A stretch of 64,000 nt of DNA, from contig JADNYV010000182.1 in assembly GCA_015501055.1 (NCBI GenBank), positions 1-64,000 of the forward strand. Reading direction: 5' to 3'. Both the position numbers and the translations under genes were made by a program. The DNA comes from Mucidula mucida (taxonomy: Eukaryota; Basidiomycota; Agaricomycetes; Agaricales; Physalacriaceae). Positions 46,109 through 58,860 of this stretch are shown one piece after another; within the stretch, counting starts at the first letter, position 1, and the number at the start of each line of letters is the position of its first letter. The notes under the pieces were generated by a model. That model worked only from the letters and a program-made list of their open reading frames with translations. It was not told the origin of the DNA and searched no databases.

Positions 46109-46485
46109 CCTAGAACTGTTTAGACTTACATGAATAGAGAGACATGTAGAACACTTCAGAGACTTTCTGTGCACCAGTCTTTCAGCAAATTAGCTTTGCA
46201 GGTAACGGAAACCACCAATAGTAGTATATGCAGCCCTACGCTCATTCCATCTTTTTCACCCCCCCGGGACGAATTGAACCAGCCATTGCACGCAGTGGTC
46301 ATCAAAGAACTACGCGGTGTATTTACTGTCCTACTGAAGTCTTGATATCTTCGGCGCACTAAGAGGAAGCTCATACGTCGTTCAACTCCAAATTGCATCT
46401 GGAGGAGGGCAGATACAGCAAACATTCAAATACTCTATAGTACTCTATCGACTACTCTACAATAGTAGCGCGTCTGCTATTTCTA

Positions 46486-49390
46486 TCAAAGCACCTGCCA
46501 ATCCTTGTGTCCCTCCCGGATCTCTGTTAGCTTGCAAAGCGAGTCGCGACGCGATTCAATCACAGCTTTCCGACCTGCATCAGAATCCCGCTCCTCGAGC
46601 GTCATAGACGCCAAAGCACGATCCAAGATATCCAGCACCCTCCTATGAATGTTGTGGTATTCGTAACCCTCAAGGTAGTCATAGGCTAACACAAGAAGAC
46701 TGAACCATTCCCGCATGAACGGCTTCAGCTCGTCGAAGTATGGGTGGAAGTGCGGAATGATGACTTTCTCGAAGTCGTCAGGAGCTTTGAACAACTTTCT
46801 CTTGTTGAATGCGAGGTCATTCTCAGTGCAACTGAAGAAGCAATGGACAATGAAACATAATTGCTGGTGGTCCTTGTTGTCTCCGTCGAGCTCTACTCGT
46901 TGTTGGGCATCTGGTCCGCTGCGTGTCAGGCATATATGAATCAAGACCCAGAAAAATGATTCCATGTCATGCACCGCGTCATGGAACAAGTCGGAATCAA
47001 TATAGTACCTTTCTCGCGAGAGAATCTCGCCGCTTGTATACGGTGGTGTGCCCTTGTACGAGTTCAGCATGGAAAGCCCATCAGTACAGACCAACATACA
47101 GTGCGGGAGTCCGATTGACGCTCTTCCTCCGTGAGTTTGAAACTGAATTTTCGCGAAACCTAGAATGCATCAGCTGCTGTTCTAAACACAGATGCTGCCC
47201 CTACCTTAGTCCACCGCAGAAGAGCGGAATCAACAATACGTTCAGCACTGATGGCGAATCTAGAGACATATATCCAGGCCTTGGCAACATATTTAAACAA
47301 CTCAAAGGAGTCAACAGCCGCAGAGCCAGCCACCATGACACTGCCATCAATGATAGTATGCATCATGTCCTCCACTGCCATCACCTCATGGAATAGACTT
47401 GCTTTGCGCTTGGCTGAATCTCTGTCCAGAGGCGGAAATTTTGCAGGAGCTTCAGTCTCATTCGCCTTGCCGTATTTCCCACGATCGAAGTCAATCAGGC
47501 AGCCCTTGGTTCCAAGGCCGGTCGTACCGACGTCCTCATCACACCAGGCCAATATGATGTTGCCCGGGCTGATGTCTTGATGTAGAAGACCGTTGTAGTA
47601 AACATATTCATGACCTAAACACGGTAGGAGAGGGACAACTGAGAAAAATAGTCCGCACTTACCGACGACGGCATCACGAATACCACACACAGCTTCCCGA
47701 CGAGTTTTGAAATCCTTGAGAGGCCACCCAAACGTAGAAAATAGGAGTCGAGTATGTGTGCGAGAAGTAGGACGTGAGGAGGTAACTGCTACAATAGATA
47801 TGATGTCGTCGTCCATCATATTGACGCGCAGATAGCGCTCGTCCACGTCAAGTGTACGCTTGGAAGCGGAAACTTGCAATCCTTTGCGTATCAACGACCC
47901 CGTAATGTCCTCCTTGCCTGACATGGTGATTGTTTCCTCTAATTGGACATGAACGACGAAGTCCTCGCCGGAAGTATCGGTCATATCAGCAGCTGCATTC
48001 TTCACTTTCAGGAGCATTTCTTGTTCGCTCTTACTCCCCACGGGACGCCAACACTGTTTTAGTACGAGGATCTGACAACGTACGTCAGCCACACCCTTGC
48101 ATTAATCGCAAGAACCGACCTTCTTACTCGTCACCTGCCCGTCCTTGAAGGCGACTACGGCCCAAACTAGCGAAGCCGGGCCATGCATAACACGCGCACG
48201 CGAGATAGAAAGAGCTTTGACAGTAAGATATTGCTCGTTCCCGTTGGTCGTAATGACCCATTGCTTCTCCCTACCAGTAGCGGTCAAATAAACAAGGGCG
48301 GCCTCATGATTCAACCTGTAGGTGGGGACAATGTTGTCGGGCGATGCATAGAACTTCATTTGTGTATCGAAACCCAGTTGTTCCGCAGGAAGAACACTAA
48401 ATGCCCCAATGACGCGGATGAAAGAGTGAGGATCCTACAGAAGAGAGCGAATGAGAAGCGTGCCCTTTGCCGCAGTGTAAACGTTCAATGAGGACGAACC
48501 TGGTGAATATCGAAAGATTCGCTGGTACCCAAGACACCCGAGCGGTCGTGTAGCCACACGGTCATGTGTTTGGGTCCAAGGATCAGGCCAAAGACAAATC
48601 TTCGATCCAGTTGTTTTGAAAGGATGCGGCGAAGATGTCCAGTCAGGTCTTTAACGATATCTGTGGCTTTCTGCGAGCCTCTCCGTTTCGTCTCGACGGC
48701 ACAGATGACCTGCAGCCACCAGTTAGACGCCTGCAATGAGGATATGTATCAGAAGTATACGAAGACAAGGATTGATACCTGTAACGCTTTCTTCCTCTGT
48801 GTCTCCTGCTGAACATGAGTGTTGGCCAGGGAATGTACATAAAAAAGACCCACCTTTTCTCTCGCGTCTGGTTGCGTCGACTACATGGTATGAGCGAATA
48901 GTGAAGCCAAAATACCATGACAATCACTTGCCTCATTTTGGGACGCGGCTCCGTCGTTCGTGGGCCAATCTTTTGTAGCAAACTTGCAGACGTTATGCCC
49001 AAGGAGGCAGTCCGGCCGGGCAGCATCCGAGAGGCTAGGTTCTGGAATTTGGGCATGGTAATCCACCCATTCCGCTACGCCATGAAGATCGTTAGTCGCT
49101 GCCGCCGCCTCTTCTATGGCGGTCCGAATGGCATTGGCAACTTTAATGAAAGGCGCATAGAGCGCTTTCCCTTTGACAGCGGATTCACTACAGGGGAAAT
49201 CCTTCCAGCGTTTCCCGTCGTAGTGCGAGCCAGTGAGCTTCTTGAGTACTGTTTCAATGATGCGGTCGGGAACAGGCAGTAGCTTTTCCAAGAACTCGGC
49301 CGTGTCCGCAACGCGACATTGCCTTGCATAGTCGACATTGTCATCTTCATACACACTTTCGGCATCTGTTGTTGTGCTCAGACCCGTCAT
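46486..49390 (-). CDS. FunK1-type fungal protein kinase, gene 1 of copy B
   Basis: Counterpart of the kinase at 15,690-18,594. N-terminal exons and introns from about 47,700 to 49,390 look identical to copy A. The catalytic loop is again HQDISPGN (47,540-47,600), here followed by IILAW where copy A has IVLAW. Differences cluster in the 3' half: ANETEAPAKFPPLDRD for ENETEVPAKFPALDRD, SRERYYIDSDLFHDAVHDME for SRQRYSRGSDVFHDAVHDIE, and KAPDDFE for GAPDDFE. All frames stay open and splice sites are kept, so both copies may be functional. Confidence 0.85.
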
Positions 49391-50121
49391 AAGTGAGATG
49401 GCGGGAACGCGCAACTATTCACGATTAATGAAGCGCCTTCATTGGTAGGCAAAAACAAAGATGTTAAACATACCTTAAAACAAAATAATCAGGCGTGCTT
49501 TGTCTATTATCTGCGCCAGCCGATCTTTCCGCCGCTTTGAACGTAGGGTGAACACGCAATGTCAAAAAAGGAGAGCGGGATGAGGGCAAGTCAAATTCAG
49601 CATCGTGATCGTCAGCTCCGGTCCGATGAATCCGACGAGCTTCGCTAATCGCCGAACCTCCGCGGTAAACCGCGAATTAAGCTACTCTTGTATCGTGTTG
49701 ACAGTGGCCATCCCAGACACGGTCAGAGGGAAAACAAATTTGAGTTGCAGAGTACACTACGGACATTGCAGTATATACTGGCGTGGGAATAGGTACAGTA
49801 AGTCCCGGAGGAATTACACCCCAACATATCGGCCACTTGATAATTGGTAGCTGAAGTGGACTGAAGAATGCGGAGTGCGGAGGCTCGGTAAAGAGGCTCT
49901 GATGAAGTTAGGTGGATGACGGAATGTGGCGCAAAGCGTGTTGCTATGATGATTTCCGTTTCTGGAGCCGTTGCATAGAAGTCTTGTCACCATGCATGTC
50001 AGTTAGTTCCGGCTCCACCTTACCCTTGGCCAAGCAGTCACTTCGGATACGTAGAAAAGCATGTTGAGAATTGCATAAGTATTCAACATGACGTAGGTAT
50101 ATTGACCACCATAGAAGTACA
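49391..50121. other. Intergenic region between the two FunK1 genes, copy B
   Basis: Nearly identical to 18,595-19,325 (a few substitutions near 49,791-49,800 and 50,013). No gene is supported. Confidence 0.5.
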
Positions 50122-53100
50122 CTACAGTGCGTGTCTCGATCTTTTCCTAGCGGGCTCCAAGGGCAAGGGCAAGGGCGACGGTGAGGGTGAGGGTGGTGAT
50201 GGCAAGCGGCCATCTGTTGACTGATTGTATAGCTTCGCCTTTCCATGGCGCTGGGCCCGCGGCGACGTGCTATCGAAACCCTGAACAATTTCTGTGTCCC
50301 CGCCAACCTTCTCCAGATTCTTTGTTAGCGCGTAAAGCGAGTCGCGGCGCTCCTCAAAAACAGCTTCCCGTCCTTCATCGGAGTCTGACTTCTCCAACGG
50401 CATCAACGCCAGCGCACGATCCAAAATATCCAGCACCCTCCTATGAATGTCGTGGTATTCGTAACCCTCGATATACTGATACGCCAAGACAAGGAGACTG
50501 AACCATTCCCGCATGAATGGTTTCAGCTCGTCAAAGTACGGGTGGAAGTTTTGAATGATGGTTCCCTCGAAGTCCTCGGGCCGATCAAACAGCAGTTTCT
50601 TGTTGGCACCAAGGTCCACTGGCTTAGCATCAAAGAAACAGTAGATGATGAACTGTAATACTTTGTGATCCCCACTGTCCCCGTCGAGCTCTTTTCGGCG
50701 TTGCCCAGGCCCACTGCGTGTTAGGCATATATGAACTAACACCCAGAAGAATGATTCAATGTCATGGATCGCGTCATGGAAAATAGGTGCCTTCGTGCTG
50801 TATCGTATCTGCAACAAAATTTCGCCGCTTGTGTAAGGGGGTGTCCCCTTGAAGAGATGTATTCAGTGATCAGTGAACAGTGACATAAGCAAAAGAGGAA
50901 AACATACAGTGCGTGAGCCCGATTGACGCTGTTCCTCCGTGAATTTAAAACTGAATTTCCGCAAACCCTAGTACCCGTCAGTTGCATGTCCTCAGAGCGT
51001 AGGCTGCCGTACCTTTGTCCATTTCAGAACAGAACAGTTAATGGTTTGGCCACATTGTGCAAAGGTGGAAACATGTGTCCACACTGTAGACAGGTAGGTA
51101 TATACATTCCCGAGAGGTGTGACTCTGGAGCCAGCGATGATAGCGTCGCTTGCTATGGTTATCTGAGTACTTGTGTCCTTCTGGAAGAACCTAGAAAACA
51201 GCGGTGCCAAATCGTCGTCGTTCGTCACGGCATCGAATGTTGCAGGAACCTCGAGAGCGGACTCGTTCTCGATACCATATTTACCGCGATCGAAGTCAAT
51301 GAGGCAGCCTTTGGTTCCCAGGCCGGTAGTACCGACGTCTTCATCGCACCAGGCCAAAACAATGTTGCCCGGGCTGATATCGCGATGCAAAAGGCCATTA
51401 TAGTAAACATATCCATGACCTAAGCAAGGATGAGGACAAGCCACAGGATGAGTTATATGGCAGGCACTTACCACCGACGGCATCACGAATACCGCGCACC
51501 GCTTCTCGGCGGGTTCTAAAATACTTGAGAGGCCACCCAAAGGTAGAGAGTAGGAGTCGAGTATGGACGCGGGAAACGGGAGGAGACGAGAAATGTCCAT
51601 GTGGAACGATGGAGATAATGTCGTCGTCTGTTACGTCCACGTGCAGGTAGCTTTCGACATTTTCATCACGAATACGTCTGGAACTCGTTGAGGAAGAGCT
51701 GTTGGTGGAAACTCTGACCTCCAAACCTTTGCGGATCAACGTCCCCGTTGTGTCTGCCTTTCCTCGCATGGAAATTGTTTCCTCCAACTGAACCTGACCT
51801 ATACAGTCCTTGCCCTCGTCCATGTTAATTCCTTTCGTGTCTGCTGCCGCATTCGCCTTTTCCGCGGCTGCTGCCGCATTCTTTACTTTGGTGAGCATCT
51901 CGTTCTCACTTTCAGTCCCAAAGGGGCGCCAAGACTGCTTCAGGACGAGAAGCTGATAATCTGGGTGAGCCATACTCACAAATTAAAGAGCAAACCTCAC
52001 CTTCTTGCTCGTGACCTTCCCGTCTTTGAAGGGAACCACTGCCCACACTAGAGAAGCTCGGCCCTGCATCATGTACGCACGAGCCATAGAAAGGACTTTG
52101 ACGGTGAGATATTGTTCGTTGTCGTTGGTCGTGATGACCCATTGCTGTTCTCCGGCGGTGGCGGATAGATAGACGGGGGCGGCCTCGTCATCTAAACGGT
52201 AGGTGGGGACAATGCTGGTAGGAGAGGCGTAAAACTTCATTTGGGTATCGTAACCCAGCTCCTCCATTGACAGAACACTGAATGCCGCAATGACACGGAT
52301 GAAAGAACGAGGTTCCTGCACGTTCAGGGTGTCAGAACTATCATTGCGACTGTGGAAAAAAGGAAGAACCTTGTGAATATTGAATGCTTTCGTTGTACCC
52401 AAGACACCGGAGCGGTCATGCAACCAGACAGTCATCGAATTAGGACCAAGAGTCAAGCCGAAGACGAATCTTCGATCTAGTTGTTCGCGAAGGATGCGAC
52501 GCAGGTATCCAATCAGCTGTTTGACGATATCCAGACCATTCTGGGAATCCTTGCGTTTCATTTCGACGGCACAGATGATCTGCAGCCACCAGACAGACGC
52601 CTGCGAGGTATAGTTGCGTTAGAAGAAAACATTGAACGTAAGGAATCTTCTATACCTGGAGCGTTGCCTGCCTCTGTGCTTCCTGTTGGACATGAGCATT
52701 CGTCCGAACATGAATGTTGAACAGAGCTCACTTTGGCCTTGTTCTCAGTTTGTTTCGTCTACATAACATGAGCGAATAATGAATATCGACGCTAATAGTT
52801 ACTCACCTCGTTCGCAGACGCGATTGCCCGGAACTTGGATACATGGTGGGCAAGAAGACAGTCTGGTCGGATGTGTGCGGCATCTAGGTCGCTAGACTGT
52901 GGAGCTTGGGAATGATAATCGACCCATTCTGCTACGTCGCGAAGGTCGTTGTTCTCTTCCGCCTGCACCGCCTCGGTGGCGGCCCGAATGGCATTGGCGA
53001 CTTTGATAAAAGGCGCGTAAAGTGCCTTTTCCTTCGGCCTTTGGGACGCAGAATCAGCTGCCGCATTCACGGCTGGCTTTCCCGAGGGAAAATCGATCCA

Positions 53101-53367
53101 GCGCTCGACGTTGTCGTCGTAGTACGTGCCAGTGACTTTGGCTAGTACTTTATCAATGATGTCGTCAAGTACAGGAAATAACTTGGGCAAGAATTCCTCC
53201 GTTTCAGCGACGCGACAATACTTTGCAAAGTCGGCGTCGACATCTTCACGGACGGTGGCAGCAGTCTCGACGTTTGTAGTTCTGCTCAGCCCCATGGCTT
53301 TGATGGGCGTAGTAACGAGTGTGCCCGCTTTTCTTGCCTGTGAGTAGCGGAGCAGGTTAGTCGTCAT
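50122..53367 (-). CDS. FunK1-type fungal protein kinase, gene 2 of copy B
   Basis: Counterpart of the kinase at 19,326-22,576, nearly identical except between about 51,078 and 51,272. There the protein reads ESALEVPATFDAVTNDDDLA, then SRFFQKDTSTQITIASDAII, where copy A has a clearly different and slightly longer sequence. The patch lies between the metal motif IDFDRGKYG and GTPPYTSGEIL, that is in the activation segment. The catalytic loop is canonical HRDISPGN. A one-base insertion near 51,446 lies in an intron. Frames and splice sites are intact. Confidence 0.85.
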
Positions 53368-53558
53368 TGGGATAGTGGGTGAAGGAGATGTCAACCTTCA
53401 GACACGCGTTTTAGAGACGCTCGTTATCGATTATCGGGTCAACATCAGCTATTGTTCGACCACGCTGAATACAGTGTCGAGATTCAACCACCGCTTTCGG
53501 TCCGACGGGACCCGAATGGGATGATCGGATTTCTGAAAGAGAAATTTTGATCTCCACC

Positions 53559-53771
53559 ATGCCTGTGCACTCCCTCCCGCCGACGAAGAAGCGCAGAATC
53601 GAAAAGGATACAAAAGTGTTGCAATCCATTCAAGAGTTGGAGCAGCAGCTTACCCGTGCAGTCGAAAACAATGCATCTCTGAATCCTTTGGCCGATCTAC
53701 TGGAATACGGGCAGAAGGATGTTAGGATTAGCCTGATTTCCAAGGCTGTCAGCGTGGGCAAGCCATTCTGA
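53559..53771 (+). pseudogene. NOC4: NOC4-like N-terminal fragment, copy B
   Basis: Identical in reading to the 70-residue frame at 22,768-22,980, again followed at once by the Copia LTR. The call has the same limits as in copy A. Confidence 0.5.
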
Positions 53772-53935
53772 GTGTAGAACCGATACGAATGTAGACCTAG
53801 AATAGGAATACAATGAACACGGAGTCCTCAACGATGATGGAAACATTTTATATTATACCTAGAATAGGAATACAATGAACACGGAGTCTATGCGACGAGT
53901 AAGTATGGGACAGCTAAATAGAACGGACACACATA

Positions 53936-54179
53936 CTGTAGCGTTTCGACCGCAAATTCACATAACGGGTCACGGGGGTCTTTGAAGTGAAGCTATATAT
54001 ACATCATAACGGGTCACGGACCACTTTGGTCAGGCACGATCCTCCAAATAAGGAAGTTTCAGGTCCCGCTATAAGCGGAACTGTCCAAAAAAGGCAATTT
54101 AAGGGTCTGTGAAGCTGTTCGCTGTAACTTCAGACCATAATGGGTCACAGGCTGTGAAGTTACGGTTGAAACGCTACAG
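53936..54179 (+). mobile_element. MITE, CTGTAGCG family, copy B unit 1
   Basis: Same insertion as the unit at 23,146-23,388 with TA on both sides; one base longer (CTATAAGCGG for CTATAGCGG). Confidence 0.88.
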
Positions 54180-54259
54180 TACCCTCAACGATGATGGAAA
54201 CATTGAGGGTACGGCACATCAGCCGAGAAGGGAAATGGACGTGTCCAAAGGCGTAGGTA

Positions 54260-54503
54260 CTGTAGCGTTTCAACCGTAACTTCACAGCCTGTGACCCATT
54301 ATGGTCTGAAGTTACAGCGAACAGCTTCACAGACCCTTAAATTGCCTTTTTTGGACAGTTCCGCTTATAGCGGGACCTGAAATTTCCTTATTTGGAGGCT
54401 TGTGCCTGACCAAAGTGGTCCGTGACCCGTTATGATGTATATATAGCTTCACTTCAAAGACCCCCATAACCCGTTATGTGAATTTGCGGTCGAAATGCTA
54501 CAG
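54260..54503 (-). mobile_element. MITE, CTGTAGCG family, copy B unit 2
   Basis: Same insertion as the unit at 23,469-23,711. It shows extra transitions (CCCCCGTGACC to CCCCCATAACC, AAACACTAC to AAATGCTAC). Confidence 0.88.
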
Positions 54504-54537
54504 TAAATAGACACAAAGCAGCCGATAAGATAACAGG

Positions 54538-55767
54538 TCATCCTACATTGGATGTGTACAGTCTGTTGACCAAGCCCAGTCCCTCTGCATGTAGCGCGTG
54601 CAGGACCGGTCCAAGTGGCTTTGTGAATATGTCCACCGTCATTTGATTTGTCGGTACCCAATACGTGGCAAAGATCTTGTTACGAATGTGTTCCCGAATG
54701 AAATGGTAACAAATGTCGACGTGTTTGAGGTGTTTTGACGTAAGGAAGGAATTCAACACGTTGATGGAGCCTTGATTGTCTGAAATGAGTGGGAATGGAG
54801 AGGTGCAGCAGCGCCGGAGTTGGTCGATCAACGTCTGTAGCCAGAGGCCCTCCTTCATGCCGTTGGTAAGCGCCATGTATTCCGACTCCGTCGACAAGAG
54901 GGCTGTTGTCTTCTGCTTCACGCTTGACCATCCAAAGCAGTTCTGGTAATAGCACGCATAACCGGACATGCTCCTGTGATCAGTAGGGTCACTCCCCCAA
55001 TCAGAGTCACAAAAGATCATGTCACCCCCAATGTTGCCGCCCTCATCGCCATTGAGAGTGCCAATAGCGCGTCGGATGGGCTCACCCCCATACTCGAGCG
55101 CGTAGTGCCGTGTCCCTGACAGATACTGGAGGACTTTCTTTGCAGCAAGCGCGACTTTCCTGGTAGGTGCGGTGTTGTATTGCCCAAGCGCAGCACAAGT
55201 ATAGGCAATGTCAGGACGAGTATATACTGCAAGGAAGAGCATGGAGCCAATGAGTTTTTGGAAGTACTTGGTGAGCTTGTGGTCCGCGACATCGGGGAGA
55301 GCACTTTCGGGTGCGGGGGAGAGTTGATAGAGGGGACGTGCGAGTGGGACAGGCGAAGTAGGACAGGATTCCATGTTATATGTGGCAAGCAGATCTTCGA
55401 TATAGCCGGTCTGGTCAATCCATAGCTTACGGCGAGCACGGTCACGGGTAATGCAAATCGCAAGGAATACCTTTGCCTCGCCACAATCGGTGATTGAGAA
55501 GTGTTTGTTAAGTTCATCAATGAGCCAAGCGTACAACGGTTTGGAGTTTGTGGCAGCGAGACCGTTGTCAACATGGATAGGGAGGTAAATGAATAATGGA
55601 GATCCATCTTCCGGCATTGGGATAGATGGGTGAGGGGGATGATGAAAGATGCCAAAGAAGAAGGCGCGGTTGATCTCCGTGCTGTGGAGGCCAAGTTCAG
55701 CGAGGACAGAGCTGAGCAAAACAAACCACTGGTGTCCAGCCTGCTTCAGTCCATAAATCACCTTCAA
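54538..55767 (-). pseudogene. Copia RT and RNase H, copy B, 3' part
   Basis: Open for 409 codons: VIYGLKQAGHQWFVLLSSVL, then IHVDNGLAATNS (Asn at 55,564-55,566), LTKYFQKLIGSMLFLAVYTR with PDIAYTCAALGQY, and RNase H with CDSDWGSDP and STESEYMAL. The preceding part of the RT lies beyond E4 at 61,665-62,024. The element cannot make a joined protein because E4 splits it, and the RT active site is altered. Confidence 0.88.
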
Positions 55768-55786
55768 CAGGATATTTGCAGTACAC

Positions 55787-55969
55787 TGTAAGCTCGACTA
55801 TACCGTCGAGCCACTAAGTCGAAAGTCGCACGTTCGATAACTGGATCAAAGCGTCTTCGTTCGGGTCGAGGTGGAGGTACGGAAGTAAAGTAAGTAAGTA
55901 CGTCCGATCGTTGTGTAGATCTAAGTATAGAGAAGTCCGATATGTCCGTTCTGTGTAAGCGGGCTTACA
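55787..55969 (-). repeat. E4 3' LTR
   Basis: 183 bases, TGTAAGC to GCTTACA, so the LTR ends form a 7-base inverted repeat. A GCTCGAC/GTCGAGC hairpin lies at the start and TGTAAGC-GG-GCTTACA at the end. The polypurine tract on the coding strand is AGAGGGTGGGCGAG, next to the LTR. Confidence 0.95.
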
Positions 55970-56149
55970 CTCGCCCACCCTCTGAAAAAGAAAATGCAGC
56001 AAAAAATTTCAACTCAACATCAACCGGCGTCGGGTGCGTTAAAACCCAGTGGGAAAAAGCTACCGCGCTAACCCACTTCCCGAAACCGGTCATCATCTAA
56101 AAAGGTGCCCAGAGGGAGAGGCTCTGCAGATAGCGGCGATACCGTTAGG

Positions 56150-57832
56150 CTATCGCGCTGTGGTCGAACGTTCCTCCCATACGTCAAGGGCTTCGCAGTC
56201 GGCGAGTTCCGTGCGTGAGAGCCAGTGGTCGTGTCCTGCATCGTACCCTCTCCACCGGACAAGGTATTGACGGCCACGGCCACGCTTGCGTTCGTCAACT
56301 ATCTTCTCGATGAAGTATTCTTCAAGCCCGTCCTCAGTCATTACAGGACCAGGTTGCGCGAGCTTGCGGGACGGGAACAAGCCGTCATCGTTGGGAGTGT
56401 ACCGCCGGAGGAGGGAGACGTGGAATGTCGGGAATTCATTTGACGTTGGTATGTCTAGGGTATAGGTCGAATGGTCAGTATCCTTGTCTAATATCGTGTA
56501 AGGGCCGTCGAAGCGGGGAAAGAACTTAGCAGCTCTCTTCTCGCCCTTCTTAGGTCCCTTGTTCGCGTAATTGCGTCGCCTGTGGAAGGTGGACAGTAGA
56601 ACACGGTCGCCGATGTTGAAGTCGGGGTCATCCGCTCTGTGTTTATTTGCCGAAGAAGCCTGGCTAACTTTAGCAGCAGTTAAAGCATCCTGTGCCTCGG
56701 CGGTGCGCGTATTCAGTTCATCGATAACCTCACGTGCCAGCTTCTCAGCGTCAGACAGAGTCTGTACCGTCGGTACGATTGGGGGCATTGTTCTCGGTGA
56801 ACGTCCCATCCGGAGTTGGAAACCAGAAAAACCCGTAGAGGCGTTGACAGTATTCATTATGTTGAATCGTATAATCGGGAGGCATTTTACCCATCCCTTC
56901 TGTTGGCGGTCGACGTAAAAGCGGATCGCCTCGTTAACGGACTTGTTGCTGCGTTCAGAAATGCCGTCGGATTCAGGATGGAACGCGGAAGACATCTTAA
57001 GCTTGATTCCGGATATCTGTGTGAACGCCTTCCAAAATTTTGAAACGAACAGTTTGTCGCGGTCTGAGAAGATGTCATCTGGTAAGCCGTTCTCGCAGTA
57101 CCATTCGTTAAAGAATATTACAGCGAAGTCTTCAGCGGTGATATCGTTACGAGTCGGTATAATTCGAATATCAGAACCTAACCGGTCGGTCATTGTTACA
57201 ATGGCGTTGAAACCCTCGTCTTCCGGTAACGGTCCGATGAAATCGATGCCCACTGAGGATCCACGGCTGTCGGGTATTGGTGAAGGATGTAAAGGGCCCG
57301 CAGGTTTTGTTGTAGTCCCCTTGTTGCGTAGACAGTCCATGCATGCCGGGATGTAGGCTTCGCGAAGGTCTCGCGCCATGTTTGGCCAGTAGTAGGCATC
57401 ACGTAGTGCGGCGTAGGCTTTGTCTCCGCCTGCGTGGCCCAGCGCGTCGTGCGCGGATCGGAACAGAGTTTCTCGTATGTCCCCGTAACGCGGTATCAGC
57501 AAGCGGTCACCGATGTACCACAGACCGTTCCTTTCGGATACATTTGGTAACAGTTTCTCCCCGGAAGCGAACTTTGCGCAGAAGTTGTCCTTTGTGTAAC
57601 CTTCCTTAATGTCGTCCACAATGCTCTTGTCCGCGGTGATTTTCAGTACGGAGGCTACAGCGGACGTGGTGCGCGGCGGCCAGCAAGCGGAGCGGTAGTC
57701 GTCGTCTGCGTCGAGGTCGTTGGGTTCGCAGTCATTCGGTGGGCAGTAACGAGACAGAGCGTCGGCGACAGTATTGTCGATTCCAGGGATGTATGTTATG
57801 GTAAAATCATACTGGACATGGTTTCCATCCAT
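56150..57832 (-). pseudogene. E4 pol, integrase and chromodomain part
   Basis: Open frame through integrase zinc region (HDALGHAGGDKAY, CMDCLRNKG), core GIDFIGPLPED, DIFSDRDKLFVSKF and SERSNKSVNEA, and C-terminal chromodomain EYFIEKIVDERKRGRGRQYL with VRWRGYD. DDE residues are present. It is separated from RT by an apparent loss of one C near 57,826 (TCCAG where the frame needs TCCCAG). Confidence 0.85.
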
Positions 57833-58860
57833 CTAGCTTGTCGTCGTGACAGGTCGCGTTGTCCATCGAAGTTCTCCAGAGTGCGGTGGTCGGTGTAGAC
57901 AATGAACTCATTCCCAATCAGGTCAGTGCGCCAGCGTTTCAGAGCACGAATTACCGCCAGCAGCTCTTTTTCGTGTACCGGGTAATTCAGTTGGGCCTTC
58001 TTTAGCTGCATAGAATCGTAAGCCACAGGGCGTGCAGTTTCCCAGGTGGGGCCATAAGACAGGACGGCGCCGGTACGTAAGTCGCTAGCATCGCACGTCA
58101 CAAAGATCTTGTTGACTCCGGAGGTATCATCGTGGTCAATAACCGTTAAGCATTCTCGGGATGTGACGATCTTCTTGATCGCATCGAAAGCGTTCTGGTG
58201 TCGAAGTGTCCATTCTGGAAAGGCAGCGCGGGCAGCGTCCGTCGTCAGTGGGGTCAGGATGGCGGTTTGCTCAGCGAGGCCGGGCAGGAAGTTTGCGAGG
58301 TAACGTACGAGTCCCAGGAAGGACAGTACTTCTGTCGTGGACTTGGGTGTTGACCAATTAATGATCTTCTCCGCTTTCTTGAAGTCAGCTTCGATTCCGC
58401 GTCGTGAGATGTGATGACCTAAGAAGTCAATATCAGTACGGAAGAACTGTGATTTCTTTTCATTGCAGTATAGCTTTGCCTTTCGGAGCGCGTCCAGGAT
58501 GAGCCGAACGTGTTGTACGTGTTCCTCCAGAGTTTGGGACCATATGATAATGTCATCCAGGTAAACATGGCAGATAACGCCGATGTATTGCCGCAGTGCG
58601 TCGTTGACACGGCGTTGGTGAACCGCCGGTGAGTTCTTCAGTCCCTGTGGCATCACTAGCCATTCAAATGTCCCGAGCGGCGTGTTGACAGCAGTGTACT
58701 TGACGGAATCTTCGTCCATAAACGTCTGAAAGAAACTGTCGGTCATGTCCATTTTAGAGAACCACTTTCCTTTGCCCGCATCTGACAGTATCTCGTCGAC
58801 ACGCGGCATTCGGTAGTTGTCACTGATTGTATTCGCATTTAGTTGTCGGTAGTCGTTCAC
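57796..58860 (-). pseudogene. E4 pol, RT and RNase H part
   Basis: Reads VNDYRQLNANTISDNYRMPR, KMDMTDSFFQTFMDEDS, GVICHVYLDDIIIW (58,560-58,600), FLGHHISRRGIEADFKKAEK, then RNase H FVTCDASDLRTGAVLSYGP. RT catalytic residues are intact. Upstream a one-base loss near 58,925-58,940 separates it from the gag-protease frame. Confidence 0.88.
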
